Assembly (NCBI GenBank): GCA_029718625.1
Contig: CM056376.1
Coordinates: 108,633,097-108,697,096 of the forward strand
Source: Synaphobranchus kaupii
Taxonomy: Eukaryota; Chordata; Actinopteri; Anguilliformes; Synaphobranchidae
DNA length: 64,000 bases
Direction of reading: 5' to 3'
In this document: in pieces, positions 1 through 13,053 of the stretch
Numbering within the stretch: the first letter of the stretch is position 1
Layout of the letters: each line of letters begins with the position of its first letter
Program-made: the position numbers and the translations under genes
Notes under the pieces: model-generated
What the model saw: only the letters and a program-made list of their open reading frames with translations
Databases searched by the model: none
Told to the model about the DNA's origin: nothing

Positions 1-320
1 AATCTACTATTCACCTTCATTTCTAAATTCAAATCGGTGTGTATATATATAAAATTCGGTTAAATATTAGACCTCCAGACAGGGCTGGAATTTCGTCATT
101 TTAGGGGCAAGGCCACTTGGCCTTTGGTGGGGCCACTTTTTTGAGGGCACAAAGGCCACATGCCAGGGCAGCAAGGCCATGAAATAAAAAACAATGATTT
201 TGAGTCCATGGAAATAGACAAAAAAAAAGATGTTTTATTTAAAGAGTAATTTTATTGTTATATAATTTCTTAAATCATTCAGTACAAAAAGACAAAAAAA
301 CTATTGCATTGAAAACAAAC

Positions 321-356
<36 letters not shown>

Positions 357-2342
357 TCAGATGGGAGCAAGACTCATATTGTATGTTATTTAACTGCAAC
401 CCCATATAGCTCAGTAACACAGGCACTTCAAAACAGAGAATTTGCCGACTGACGTTAGATGCTAAAAACGTTATTTTACGGTGTATTTATTTCCAGATTA
501 CCTTATTTTGAAATTTCCCAGAACAGCTACCTATTTGTAAAATGTCCTTTTAACTAGGCTGTTATAGCCTACAGGAGTTGTCAAAATGCCTTTTTTTTTT
601 CTTGTGTGAATTAATTTATAATTTCAGAGAAATATGAATAGGCTACTATAATTGGGACATCAACCAATACCACCAGGCGGCCACCGTGGATAGGGTAAGC
701 GTAATTGACAAGGGGTATAAAAGCAAACCCATAGTTTTCTTATTCCAGGACATCACATTCTGCAGAAATATAGCCCAGCTATAATTAGCTGAAATTCTTA
801 AAGTAAGTTGCAAGTACATGGCTTTTTACACGTAGCCTATACCTTCACTTTTCTTACCAACTCGTAGCCTATGGCTGAACATCCCTCATTTCACAACAGT
901 ATAGGTGACATAGGCTACAGTATAACTATATATGTGCTGACATGTCTTGATGGAGATATTGTATTATTGCCATAATATTAAGTTGATTTACTTAAATAAT
1001 GTAGCCTACTCACATTCTCAGTTCGTGCAGCAAAAAAACTAGATTTTTTATTCAGGTTTTTTTTTATTGTTTGGCTTGTTATAAACGTGAGATATTTCTG
1101 CATAACACAGATTACTTCATTCCTACATTTCTCAGAACAGCTAGCCTATTTGTAAAACGCCCTGTTATACTATAAAACTGTCATAGCCTACAAGCATCAT
1201 CAAAATGTTGTCAGAGCTGGTTATGATATAAGCTATGGTAAAGACATTAAATCTCTTAAGTGGAGGGTTAATAATGCTAGACTGTATGGCATATGATAGC
1301 CTATATGTAGCCTATTTCATAGATAACTATGAGCAGTTACTGCTCCAAACTTTCAATGTTAATTTTCATTGCATTATAGCCTGCAGCCAGCCGCAGTGCA
1401 ATAGCCTAGCTATATGACTTCGGTATTTCATATGCACATCTAATTCTATAAAGGTGTATCACACTACATTCTCAGTCAAGCTGATCTCCTGGATGAGGAA
1501 GCAATTTTTCCCCAGATTTCTGTTTTCTGCCAATATTATCTATCTACTCCAAATATTAAGTGAGATATGCTCATTTAAATCTCAAACCATGTTGTTGATT
1601 TATTTAAATAAATTATAACTGTAGCGAGGTTCATTAGGCTACAGAACGTTCATTCAGACATATCTCAAAAGTAACAGTCAGCCCACACGTTATCTTGGAC
1701 TATGTACAGAATTTAGGCATGTTGATGTGTTTGTACCTTTGTGCACAAAATAAACTTGTTGACTAACCATTAAAAGAACAGGAGTAGGCTAAATGCTTAT
1801 AATTGGATTGCTGTTTATTTATTTATTCCTCACTCTTGACAGGTTGCACATTTGCCGGGACCAGAGTCCACAAATATTCGGCCCACTGCTTGTTAGTTGT
1901 TCGTCCTCTAACATTGATTGCGTTTAAAACTTGGCAAATCTCTTCCTCTGGAGAATGTACCTATCTGGCCTAACTTCCCTGAGGTAAAAAGTTGTGAGTA
2001 AAATTTCAATATCAATGCAGTCCCTCTCCCGCTGGTGAAACAATATTGATTGATTGATAACGACTCGGTCTATTATTAGGATATATTCTACGGTCTATGG
2101 ATTGAGTGCATTAGGTTTCTTCTTTTTACAAAGCACCGCAAGTCAGGCGCCCTACAAAGCAGTATGCGAGGAACAAGCTGCATTGAAATGACAATAGCCT
2201 CCAGCCTATAAATCATAATGATCCATTATAGGATAATTCCTATTATTGTGTAATATCATTTCAGAATTATAGTCAAAATTTTCTCTGCTACTTGTTCCAG
2301 ATGTCAGGGAAGTTATCGACATCCAGAACCAAACTTACAGTA
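1..2342. other. Non-coding stretch rich in TAGCCTA motifs
   Basis: No ORF here resembles a protein. From about 80 the sequence starts CAGGGCTGGAATTT, like the end of a hAT-type element; the same 14 bases occur at 47528, but I found no matching right end or target duplication. A GT/GA microsatellite lies at 321-356. Between about 555 and 2200 the motif TAGCCTA or its complement recurs roughly a dozen times, far above chance. The rest is AT-rich with no recognised gene or RNA. Confidence 0.6.
321..356. repeat. (GT)n(GA)n microsatellite
   Basis: A short run of GT followed directly by a GA run. A simple compound microsatellite. Confidence 0.95.
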
Positions 2343-2665
2343 CGTATTTATTGATTTATTTATTTATGTTTTAAGCCAGGTTGAGCACACAAAGGATATC
2401 ATTTTTAATCAGAAGGAAATCCTATGTGAGACCACTGCCCTTGAGTTTATTTATCCTTGATATAGTCGATATGATACTTTTTACTGTGTGGATACCAGCA
2501 AGACAATTTTGTCAATATTGTGTGTTACTAAGGGTGGCTACATGATTTTCCAGGTTTTGTCTGTTTGTTGCCGAAGGAGCATGCGTGCTACATTTTGTCC
2601 TGCTGTCATGGGTACAACACAAGTGTAAATATGAACATATTTTTTAAAATATTGAATAGATATTC
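2343..2665 (+). repeat. Dispersed repeat, copy A (partner at 18741-19078)
   Basis: This segment is closely similar, in the same orientation, to 18741-19078. Both contain AAGCCAGGTTGAGCACACA, a shared block around CCTTGATATAGTCGATATGA, then CCAGCAAGACAATTTTGTCA, and both end near ATATTGAATAGAT. Differences are scattered substitutions and small indels (I estimate about 90% identity by eye). The family is unknown to me. It has no coding capacity and no clear terminal repeats. Confidence 0.85.
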
Positions 2666-5600
2666 TCTTTCATATCCATGTCATCTCTCTCTCACCGCTG
2701 TGCAATCAGCCTCACTTCAGGCAAGACTATCAGTCTGCTGCCGAGAGCTCCAGGGCTTCATCATCAGAGCCTCAGACCAATGTCTGGCCTGTCTGTACCC
2801 TGAGGATTGGGCATGGTGGGGTGAAGGTTGGGGGGGATGCCCACCCCCCCAGCTTGATGATGCCTGTGACGCATCTACACTGTGTGAGTGATTGTGTGGA
2901 GACATTTGGGAATAGAGGGAAGTTTGGCCACTTCTATCAGCTAATAGCAGAAGGGGAAGCTTCTTCCTCATGAGAGGGGTAATCCAAAACTTTTATTACA
3001 CTATAACATGAACCACACATCAGTACAAAGTGCACTTTAACTCATTATAACTGTAACTGTACCTCTTTTGCTACAACAAATAAATAAAAACATATAATTT
3101 AAAAATAATAATGAAATAAATAAACACGTTTTAAAATGACCACTTCCATGCATATTGTGGGGGATAAATCTGTATCAGAAAACTGATTACAAATTAATAT
3201 CAACTATGGATAAAAACTTGGAGTGTCTTTGAGAGAGATGTTAGAAGGCTGGAAACCTATGAGCACTGTCACACACTGTGCTTATGTCTGTTGCCAATAA
3301 GCTGATATGAATGATTTACACACAATTAATTCTGCTCACGCTTCCTGAATGAGGCCCAATGAGCCTATAGCGGTACAGCATGGTGCGGCTGAATTCAAGC
3401 TGCGTACTTCTCTCCTGAGGAAAAAAAGGCTGATACGGTGGATACGAAGAACATAAAACATAATAGCAAAAAGCAAGCAAGGGAGGAGCTTTGGCAAAGA
3501 AAAATTGCTCGTTTTGTAAATTCGTTAGTAAGTACTTTGTTTTCCTTACCACTCGTAATGAATGAATCTATACTCTCACTATATTGTCCTACAGTTTATT
3601 GCTAATATGACAAGTGCACATTCTAGAGCTACTGAACTTTAGACTTGATACGGAATATTTAAAATATTGCCGAAACAATCAAACCAAAGTTTATTCATAC
3701 CATCAAGATATTCATTACCTCGGGGAAAGACCATGGATTACATTGTTCTCTAAAGCCCCTTTTCCATGGGAGAAACTTTTTTTTAACTCAGTAATCTCAC
3801 CCTGAAAAGAGACCCCCTCATTATCCACACATGGGATCCTAGATGAATGGAAACGCCGTTTTCCAAAGCCAAGGAATTGATTGCGTAAGTTACCATGGCG
3901 ATATACCAATTGAAAGTGAGTCAGGTTTGTGATACGGAAAACCCTGGGTTAAATCTTAAATTAGCTCGCTAACCCCTTACTTAATCTCACTTCGTAGTAT
4001 ACCCACCTGGAAAGCATTGATCATTATTTTTTTTATTATTATTATTATTATTGTTATTATTATTATGTTTTCTATTTTCACAGTACTCACTGGCTGTTTG
4101 GACAGTGCCTAAATAAAGAGTAATGGAGATTGGGGACAGTGTGTGTAAATAATGTCTCCTGAAGGCTTGTGGACTATTAGGTTTATCCACATTCAATACT
4201 GAGGGATTCTGTAATTGCTGAGGTAATTGCATTTTTGACAGTTCCATTTTAGGTGATCAATAATCACTAATGTCTTTCCAAAGTGGCAATCAGGTCTACA
4301 TGCTATCAATTATATGCAGGTGAAATGCCCCTAACCTTCATTAAGGTCTCTCTTCACCATTGCCATGGCTGCATTATATTGTCAACAGTGTGTATGTATT
4401 TGTATGTACAGTATGTTTTAATTTGAGACAATCATTATTTTATGCAATTTGTGACTCAACACAAGCCTGAGATCACACTTGAGCATTTCACAGGAGGTGA
4501 AAAACGTTACAAAATCACTATCCAGGCAAAATTGAGTTAATAGCAGAATTACATTCCTGAAGAACAAATCTACCTTTTACCGAAATTTCTAAATTCTAAT
4601 TGTTATGTAAATATGTTACATTTTGTTAAATACTGGGACTAGTTAGTCCTCCAGCATCTGACAGATGTAAGAAATATCTTTGGCTCACCATAAATGTTGG
4701 AGTACTTAACAAAATGGTCCCTGTGAAGACAGGTTGGAATGCAACATAATACTGGTGCTCCTGTGTTATAAAGTATTCTTGTTTAATGACAGAAACAGGC
4801 GTACTTTCTTCTTCTATGGTAGACACCTCTGTCCATGGCGCCTCATTCATGAAACATTCCTAAATATGTGCATATATTTACGTACAAAGCAAGTTTGTGC
4901 AAAAAATGTACGCCAGGTTCATAAAACCATGCGGGAAAGGAAGATTTGTTCATATTCTGTATGTATGTTCATACATTCTGATTCAGACGCGTGCAGGCCC
5001 TTTTCAAAATTGAAAAATGCCGCCCTAAAATCAGATATAAAAAGAAAAATGACTGAAAAAACATAGTGGTCATAATTAGATGCCCAGCCTATAGCGTTCA
5101 GCCATTTTTCTCGTTTTAAATCACACAAGGGGTGACAATGAGGAACAAGATTTTGGCAAGCAAAGGCATGAGGAAGTTGTCTATTTCAGCTGTTTCAAGC
5201 GTTCTGTCGGGCAACTAATGGATGGATTTAGGTTTAAAATTAAATTAGATTAAGTTAACATACTTAACGCTGGTATTGTATTTAACGATTACGCAATCCA
5301 ATGACAATACTCTACTACCGTTATTCTGAATCCAGGGCAAATTACCTCTATAACAAACCTATTAGTGGTCCAGGCACTCTGAATACCTAAATCTAGGAAC
5401 AGTCATTCAGCAATTTCCCATTACTTGCTAACGTGGAAATGTAATGTGTGGGATTAAATAATCACGACACTCTTCAAATTCAGTGTGTCGACAAAGGACT
5501 TCGTCAGTCGATCACTTATTCCGATGGTGTATGAGAGAGATAGCTTACACCCCCCCCAAATCCTTACCACCACCCTTTCAACATAGCCATAACACCATGT

Positions 5601-6216
5601 CCATTTTTTTTTTTTTTAAAGTCAAGTGTAGGTGCCCCTCCAGTGCTGTTCCTTGGTACTTATTGGCAATTCTGCCCTATTCATGTGGTTATTTGGACTG
5701 GCAATCCCGTGGACGGTTAAATCCTGACAGGAGACCAAGCGCTGTGCAGAATTGGTACGGACACTGTTGGGAGTAGGCTGCCTTTCACTCACGCAATTGC
5801 AACATTAATGGGGAAAAGCACTGCATGTTACCCAAGAAAGTCCAGGGAACCTCTTTTACCTTACCTTACCTTCCTGACACTGGAGAAGGAAGAGACTGAA
5901 CCAGGGTGCCATGACAGCAGCGACACAGAAGAGTGTCTAATGGAGACCCGTCTCTGCACCGCACCTGATCGTTGACATATGTCTGTGTGTCCATATACCT
6001 GCTGGCCAGCAGATCACAATGGGACTACTAAACTGGACATGGACAAATTGTTTTAAAAATGGTTGGTGGACCATTTGGACAGTTGTTTGCATGCGACTAT
6101 CATTATACAATGATATGTACAACGTCCAAATGTGTCATTTTTATGATGAGGCATGCTGCATGCACCTATCGTTCAAAGAGAGGGAATGTCAGGATGTTGT
6201 CCTTAATGTCTGTTGC

Positions 6217-6257
6217 TCTCTCTCTCTCTCTCTCTCCCTGTCTATCACCCCCCCCCC

Positions 6258-6290
<33 letters not shown>
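6217..6290. repeat. (CT)n / poly-C / (AC)n microsatellite
   Basis: CT run to about 6236, a C run near 6247-6260 and an AC run to 6290. Low-complexity ORFs crossing it are artefacts. Confidence 0.95.
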
Positions 6291-6295
<5 letters not shown>

Positions 6296-7025
6296 TCAAA
6301 CAAAAGGTCCTAAGCTCATTATCTGTCTATGCGATCTAAGAGGGCACCAGACTGTAAGAACTTTATTACCTCGCAGAACAGGAAGGTATTTTGGGCCCAG
6401 CGCGGCATAGAATACCTTTCCTTTTTGATTTTATGTTTGAATGCCCATCTCTGACATTTAATTGAAATAATCAAGGCAGATAATGGATGTGAGGGGCCTG
6501 CCCGTTCGTAATTTACTTTTTTACTTCCAGATTAAATAAGATATAAGAGGTGGTACCACTGGTATTGTCACATGGACGGTAATATTTTGCCATATTTAAT
6601 GATTGTACAACAATCGTTCAACTTATTTTATTAAAAGCAGGGGCAAAATGTCTCTTTGTAGAGGTTCTCAGTGGTTAACCTGCGTTGTTGCTTTGACCGA
6701 AGGTTGGTTAGTCTTGCTACAAAGGTGCAGTGGAATCTACATACAGAAACAAGTTTTTTTTTGGTCCTCGGAATTCTTACAACTTCGTTCCTTTTGCGCT
6801 GGAGGAGGGTAATACTAGCAATTTATGGCTTATCAATCTCTCTTTCTTCTGGCAACTTCAATTGAATTATTCCAATCAACTGTTTCTTATAATAAAACTA
6901 CTCAATCTTAAAACCTGATTTAGAGACTTTGTTTTGACTTGTTAGTTGATCCACCAGGTTACTGTTCAATTTACCTATCAACAAATTTGGTGATTTAATT
7001 GATGATTGTCATTCTTAATAATAAT

Positions 7026-7030
7026 TATTA
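7026..7030. repeat. 5-bp target site duplication (left) of solo LTR
   Basis: TATTA immediately left of the TG terminus; the same five bases follow the CA terminus at 8089-8093. Confidence 0.8.
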
Positions 7031-8088
7031 TGTCATGATTCTTATTGTCATGTCATGTTTTCTGTTTCATTTCTGTCTTAGTTAGATTTCTTGTCAAGTA
7101 TTATGTTTAGTCTAGTCACGCCACGTTTTATGTTTTATTCTTGTTACGTTAAATTTTTATGTCATGTCACGTTTCATGTTTGATAATTGTTATGATTTCT
7201 TTTCTTGTCATGTCACGTTTTATATTTGATTCATGTTACGTTTCCCGTTCACTGTTTAGCATACACATTTCCATGTTTTTCCGCAGCCTTGCATTCATGC
7301 TGTTTCTCTCTCTTGCTGTCGCTCACGCTTCCCTAATTGTTTCATTCTCCCGTGTCTATCTACTAATCTACTAACATTAGATCAGGATTGGGTAATACTA
7401 ACTCTCTAACCATGTGTTCATGTTTACCTTACGTTTCTCGTGTATGTAATTTACTAATTTACTAACGCTAGGTCAGGATAGGTTTATTACTAACGATTAC
7501 TAATTATCTTGTTACCTTGTCAGCCTCCCACACCTGATTTCCATTCCCATGCTGCTCTCAAGCTAAGTGTCTGCACCTGTCTACACCTGCATTTAAGCTC
7601 ACTGTTCAGGTCTTGTCTTCGCAAAATTGTTGCCTCCTGTTTACAGTGCACTCTTGAGCGTTTTTCCAAGCCTGTCTTTTGTTTACGATCCAAGCCTGTT
7701 TTTGACCACTGTTACTGACTTCTGTTTTGTTGACCACTGCCTGCCTGTACCACGAGTTATTGCCTGCTGTCTTCGTACTTTTGCCCCGCAGCGCGGACTC
7801 CGGTCTTGACTCTTGCACCGTCTTCGACCTCGAGCCTGCCTACCGTCTGCCTGTACTTCTGCCCCGCTGACAGCTACTCTGGTTACTGGACTATTGCATG
7901 GTGTACCGATTCTGAGACTGCCTTCTCGGTACTGTACATTGGTTTTGGCTGGATTTTTTCGTGTATGAACTTTGTTTTTTTGACCACGCTCTTTGGACAT
8001 TCCCCCATTAAAGCCCTCACGGGACTTTATTTGCAACTACTGTTTCTGAGTCGTGCATTTTGGGTCCTACCCTCACGCACCCGTCTCA
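7031..8088 (+). mobile_element. Solo LTR of a Ty3/gypsy-like retrotransposon
   Basis: A 1058-bp segment begins TGTCATGATT and ends GTCTCA, the TG...CA form of an LTR. It is bracketed by the direct repeat TATTA (7026-7030 and 8089-8093), a 5-bp target duplication. The first part carries several imperfect copies of a TGTCATGTCACGTTT motif, as expected of U3. A TATA-like ATTTAAG lies at 7590-7596 and a TTCAG initiator-like site at about 7605. An ATTAAA polyadenylation-type signal lies at 8007-8012. No gag, pol or second LTR is nearby, so it is best read as a solo LTR left by LTR-LTR recombination. General composition resembles the LTR at 48798, but the sequence is different. The ORFs in it are not genes. 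Confidence 0.8.
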
Positions 8089-8093
8089 TATTA

Positions 8094-9191
8094 GAATAAA
8101 TCCTAATTAAATGTATGGTTGAGTGAGGGGTTTCAGCACGCGATACTGCTTGTGTTCAGTATTCAGAGTGCTGGGCATTTTTAACGAGGGCATTGAGTGC
8201 TGGAACTGCTGGATTCAGAATTATAAGCTTTTTTACTTAATCCTTGCTTCCCTGACAGTTCAATTCAAATAAATTACTCTGGAGAACATGTGGTTGTAAA
8301 ACTATGAGGTGGTACACCCCTGCTCTCAGTTAAATGCATCAATCTGCTGCACTTTGAGAGGAAAATTAAGAGGCTAGATCCGTGAAGAATTGTGTGCTTT
8401 CGTAAACAATCTAATCATAAACCAATGCAGTTGTATCAACTTGTAAGATGCTTGATCCTACACTTGAGCTATCAAATAAATTAAATAAAAGCTCGCATTT
8501 GTTGTACTGGTTTATTTAAAGTGTTTGGAATCCAGTCCAATATTGCTGTAAAAATATATGGCACCGCATGCTACGTCAGATTTAGAGATCACATTCAACT
8601 TCACAATCAGGATACAGCTTTCTAGCTTGATGCTGGAAATAATGTTATAATTGTAACCACATTCACATCGATGTAGCGAGCAAATAGATAATTACTGCAA
8701 ACCAATGTTGTCTCCTCAAAATGCGTTCTGGACTGAGGGCTTAATTCAAGCGAAGGTGCAAAGCAGTAGGCTAGCGATCTACAAACAGACAAATGATTTG
8801 TCCTGCGGAATAATGAGCAGAAGTGGGAACCGTGGCATTAAAACTGTATGACTGAGAAAGAATAATGTAATTTACGCTACATCTATTTATGTGAATTAGC
8901 TGACTTTTACCAATGCAATTCATGTTTTAGGCTGTTATACCAGTTTTTTTAATCATTTACCGTAGGCTACAGCTTACATTTCATGTCTGAAATACAGCGT
9001 CCAGTAAAACAGCTACCATTTTCAGTGCAACAACAAGCTCTGAGACAAGAATCTGTTAAATGCTCACTGACAGATGATACAGCTGTGCAACGACATTAGT
9101 AATTGACATCGCTTAAACTGATGCTTGTCTGAGCAAGGACTTTCCATTTGTGTAATGCATGTTCGATTCCTCCGTCTTTGTATCTCATCCT
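8094..9191. other. Non-coding stretch, nothing recognised
   Basis: AT-rich sequence between the solo LTR and the tail of the LINE. It includes two TAGGCTA motifs (about 8767 and 8965). No ORF, RNA gene or repeat family was recognised. Confidence 0.5.
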
Positions 9192-9944
9192 TTCAATTCA
9201 ATTCAATTCAATTTTATTTATATAGCGCTTTTCACAGATGACTGTCACAAAGACGCTTTACAGAACAGAAAGGGGAGGAAAGGGGAAATGGGAAATGCCA
9301 GCTCTAAGCCAGCTCTAAGCCCCCAGATAGCAGAGGTAAAAACTCTAGTAGGAGAGAAAAACCCTCATACTGTGGCGAGAAAAAACTCCCCGATGGGAAG
9401 AAATCTCGAGAGGAACCCGGCTATTGGGGGGGATGCCCATCCTCCACTGGCCTATGGGTTGATTATGTCATAGGGAGGTATTCGATACAGATGACTCCAT
9501 CATGTAGAGATCAGCAGTGGCAGGTGGGGGGCGCCTAGCTGGTCTTGGGCTGGAGCTCCGGGCCAGGAGGGGGGGCGGGGGAAAGACGCGGGAAACTCTG
9601 GAAACTTGGGCTAGAGCTCCGGGCAGGTGCCCAGAGCAGGGAAGAGGAAGAAAAAGAAAAAACATTGTTAGGGGGTTCAGATGGTAGCAGAACAAGCGCA
9701 GCAGGAGAGACAGAGGTGTCTGCTGCGATAAGGAAACCCCGGCAGAATAAGGCTATGGCAGCATAGCTAAGGGCTAAACAGAGGCAGGGGCCAATACAGC
9801 CATGAGGGCAGGCTTGAGACAGTCACCACTAGACCATGACCGGTCGAGCTTAACACAACACTACCAATAATGATCCAGTGACAGCACAGACCGCTCAGTC
9901 CACCAGCGACTCTATAGCTAATGCCAGCCACCCACTCCTGCCCC
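9192..9944 (-). other. 3' UTR and pentamer tail of the L2-like LINE
   Basis: Runs from the ORF2 stop to the TTGAA-type tail at 9192-9215. It contains a short internal duplication (GCCAGCTCTAA repeated near 9298-9318) and purine-rich blocks. The terminal 40 bases are the part that L2-type reverse transcriptases recognise. The similar terminus at 32,990-33,012 supports the family assignment. Confidence 0.8.
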
Positions 9945-12900
9945 TCAACTATAGGACAGACTAAAAAGATGAGTTTTAAGCCTAGCTTTAAATAGACTGA
10001 CAGTGTCTGCACCCCGAACATGAGCAGGCAATTTGTTCCATAGGAGAGGAGCACGATAGGAAAAGGCTCTACCACCTATTGTACTTTTAGCTATTTTAGG
10101 AATAACAAGGAGGCCTGCGCCCTGCGAACGGAGCGTTCGTGAGGGATTATAAGGGAAAAGTAAATCCTTTAAATATAAGGGGGCAAGCCCATGTAAGGCT
10201 TTAAAGGTAAGTAATAGAATCTTATAGTCTATTCGAAATTTGATTGGCAACCAGTGAAGTGAAGCTAACACTGGGCTGATATGTTCAAATCTTCTAGTTC
10301 TCGTGAGAATACGAGCAGCTGTATTTTGAATTAGTTGAAGCCCTTTCAGAGAGGACTGTGCACATCCAGACAAAAGAGCATTACAGTAATCTAATCTAGA
10401 AGTAACAAAAGCATGGACTAGCTTTTCAGCATCATGTAGGGACAGTATTTTTCGTATTTTTGAGATATTCCTTAAGTGATAGAAAGCAACCCTAGAGATG
10501 TCTTTAATGTGAGTATCAAATACTAGATCTGGATCAAACGTAACACCAAGATCTTTAATGACAGTACTTGAGGTGATTGGAATTCCATCAATGTTAGGCA
10601 TATAGCCAGATAGTTTGCATCTCAGGGACTTGGGCCCCACCACCATTACCTCTGTTTTATCAGAGTTTAGTAAGAGAAAGTTATGGGTCATCCATTCCTT
10701 TATATCTATAAGACAAGCTTCCATTTTTGACAGCAGGACAATTTCATCAGGCTTGACTGATAGATACAGTTGGGTGTCGTCTGCATAGCAGTGGAAGTTA
10801 ATGCCATGTTTACGAATGATTTGTCCCAGGGGAAGCATGTATAGAGAGAAGAGCAAAGGCCCAAGGACAGATCCTTGTGGTACTCCATATCTAACCCTAG
10901 ATTTATAGGAGGAGTCATTGTTAAGATGCACAAATTGATATCGGTCAGATAAGTATGATCTAAACCAGGAAAGGGCCAGTCCACGGAGGCCAACAATATT
11001 TTCGAGCCTATCCAGAAGGATGAGGTGATCAACTGTGTCAAATGCTGCACTTAAATCCAGAAGCATGAGTACAGAGATATAGCCACTATCAGAAGCAAGG
11101 AGTAGGTCATTGAATACTTTGACTAGGGCTGTTTCAGTGCTATGAGAGGGTCGAAAACCAGATTGAAAAACTTCCAATATTTGATTAGGGTGCAAAAATG
11201 ACCAGAGTTGTTTTGAAATGGCCTTTTCTATTATTTTAGAGAGGAACGGAAGGTTTGAGATAGGCCTATAGTTAGACAAGTCGTTTATATCCAAGTTTGG
11301 CTTTTTAAGAAGGGGTTTGATGACTGCAAGTTTGAGAGTCGGTGGTATATGTCCAGAGGCTAAAGAAGCATTAACAATATGCAACAGTGGTGTTCCAATT
11401 ACTGGCAGTAGCTCTTTCAGTAACTTCGTTGGAATAGGGTCTAGAAGACAGGTAGAAGATTTTGAAGAATTTACTATAGTATTAAATTCAGTGAGATCTA
11501 TTGGAGCAAAGGAGCTCAGATAGGCCACCCGTCCATCTGACGATTCTGCACCCAGGTGTTGAGTGGACGGAGGGGCAGACCCTGTATGAGGGGTGGTAGA
11601 AGAACTTTGAATCTTGTCCCTGATTTTTATTATTTTGTCATCAAAGAAATTCATAAAGTCATTACTATTAAATGGGATTGAAACACAGGGATCAGCATGA
11701 TTCTTAGTCAGTCGGGCAACAGTGTTAAACAGGTGCCTAGGATTGTTTCTATTTTCATCTATTAAAATAGAGAAATATAAGGAACGCGCTGTGATAAGGG
11801 CATGTTTATAATGGAGAAGGCTGTCTTTCCAGGCATGGAAGAAAACATGCAATTTAGAGGAACGCCATTTGCGCTCAAGTTGGCGTGAAGCTTGTTTGAG
11901 AGCACGAGTATGGTCATTGTACCAGGGAGCTAATTTCTTATTGCAGACTTTCCTCTTTTTAAGAGGTGCGATAGTATCCAGGGTTCTACTAAGTACGTTA
12001 TTAATGTTGTCAGTCAGCTGATCAATTGAGTTTATGTCTGCATTTGTATACGCATTTTGGCTGGAGCCTAGAAAATCCCCACAGTGCACAAATGAGCCTG
12101 GGAGCTCATTAATAAAATAATTTGCAGATCTGGAGGAGAGCTTACGACTAAAGTAGAATGTAGTATCTGATGGCACATGACAGACTTGTGAAAGGTGAAA
12201 GGTAATTAAGTAATGGTCTGATAACACAGGATTTTTAGGCATGACTGTTACGTTTGCTATTTCTGTATTATACGTTAAGACCAGATCAAGTATGGTCATG
12301 AGAATGGGTGGACTGATGTATATGTTGATTAAAACCAATGGGTTCAATAATTGACAAGAATGCAGATCTGAGAGGATCACCTTCACTATCCATGTGTATA
12401 TTAAAATCACCTACAATTATTATTTTATCTGAATGAATAACCAGGCTAGAGAGGAAATCAGCAAACTCAAGTAAGAAACCACTGTATGGACCTGGTGGCC
12501 TATATAAAATGACAAGGGTAAAACTGATTGCTTTTCTGTCTGGATGTGCAAAACTGAGAACAAGCACTTCAAAACAGTTAAATTTGTAGGCAGATTTCAG
12601 AGTAGCAAAGAGATTAGATTTATATATAGCAGCAACACCACCTCCACGACCCGTCAGACGGGGAATGTGTGTATAACTGTAACCAGGAGGAGTGGATTCA
12701 TTTAATGCAATATATTCATCAATTTTAAGCCAAGTTTCAGTTAAGCATAGGATCTCAACTTGGTGATCAGTAATTAATTCATTTATAAGAGTTGCCTTAG
12801 GGGCGAGTGATCTGATATTAATCAAGCCAATTTTTGGCTCTCTCTGTTCAGCCCCATCATTAGTAGAATGACAGGGTCTGATTTTTTTTAAATTAGCCAT
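9945..12900 (-). pseudogene. LINE ORF2: AP endonuclease plus reverse transcriptase, one frameshift
   Basis: The endonuclease part runs from Met at 12900 to a stop at 12286. It shows the exonuclease-endonuclease-phosphatase motifs NIRSL, LTETWL and GDFNIH (nicking of target DNA). The frame then shifts by one base near 12287-12300. The second frame continues to 9945, first with the endonuclease SDHY motif, then the reverse transcriptase with [30 protein letters not shown] and the catalytic YADD (residues 542-545 of the frame opening at 12410). It ends with an [17 protein letters not shown] tail typical of L2 and related LINEs. The first 40 or so residues of the second ORF, before LDLVLTYN, are out-of-frame reading and not part of the protein. 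Apart from that one shift the roughly 1000-residue polyprotein is open, so the copy is young but broken (or carries a sequencing error). Confidence 0.9.
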
Positions 12901-13053
12901 ACAAACACCCTTAATGGGCTTTTTAGCAAAGCCTACTCTAGATCGGGGGACAGAGACTGTCTCAATAGCATGGAACCTGGGCAGCAGTTTTTGGGAACAT
13001 GCAGAAATCTGTGTAAGACAGTAGTTCTGCTGCCTGGTCTTGGCTCTGGTGTG

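Larger units (their letters stand above)
2666..7030. other. Non-coding stretch without recognisable genes
   Basis: Contains an ATT microsatellite at 4023-4065 and a CT/poly-C/AC compound microsatellite at 6217-6290. At 4838-5060 there is a stretch opening GCGCCTCATTCATGAAAC that resembles the common fish MITE-type start (gcctcatttat...), also seen at 19132. The short ORFs here are compositional: several are translated from CT/CA repeats. I see nothing I can call a host gene. Confidence 0.55.

Noticed and set aside
7683..8099. ORFs of 97-117 residues on both strands
   Set aside because: They lie inside the solo LTR, are on opposing strands and have no domain.
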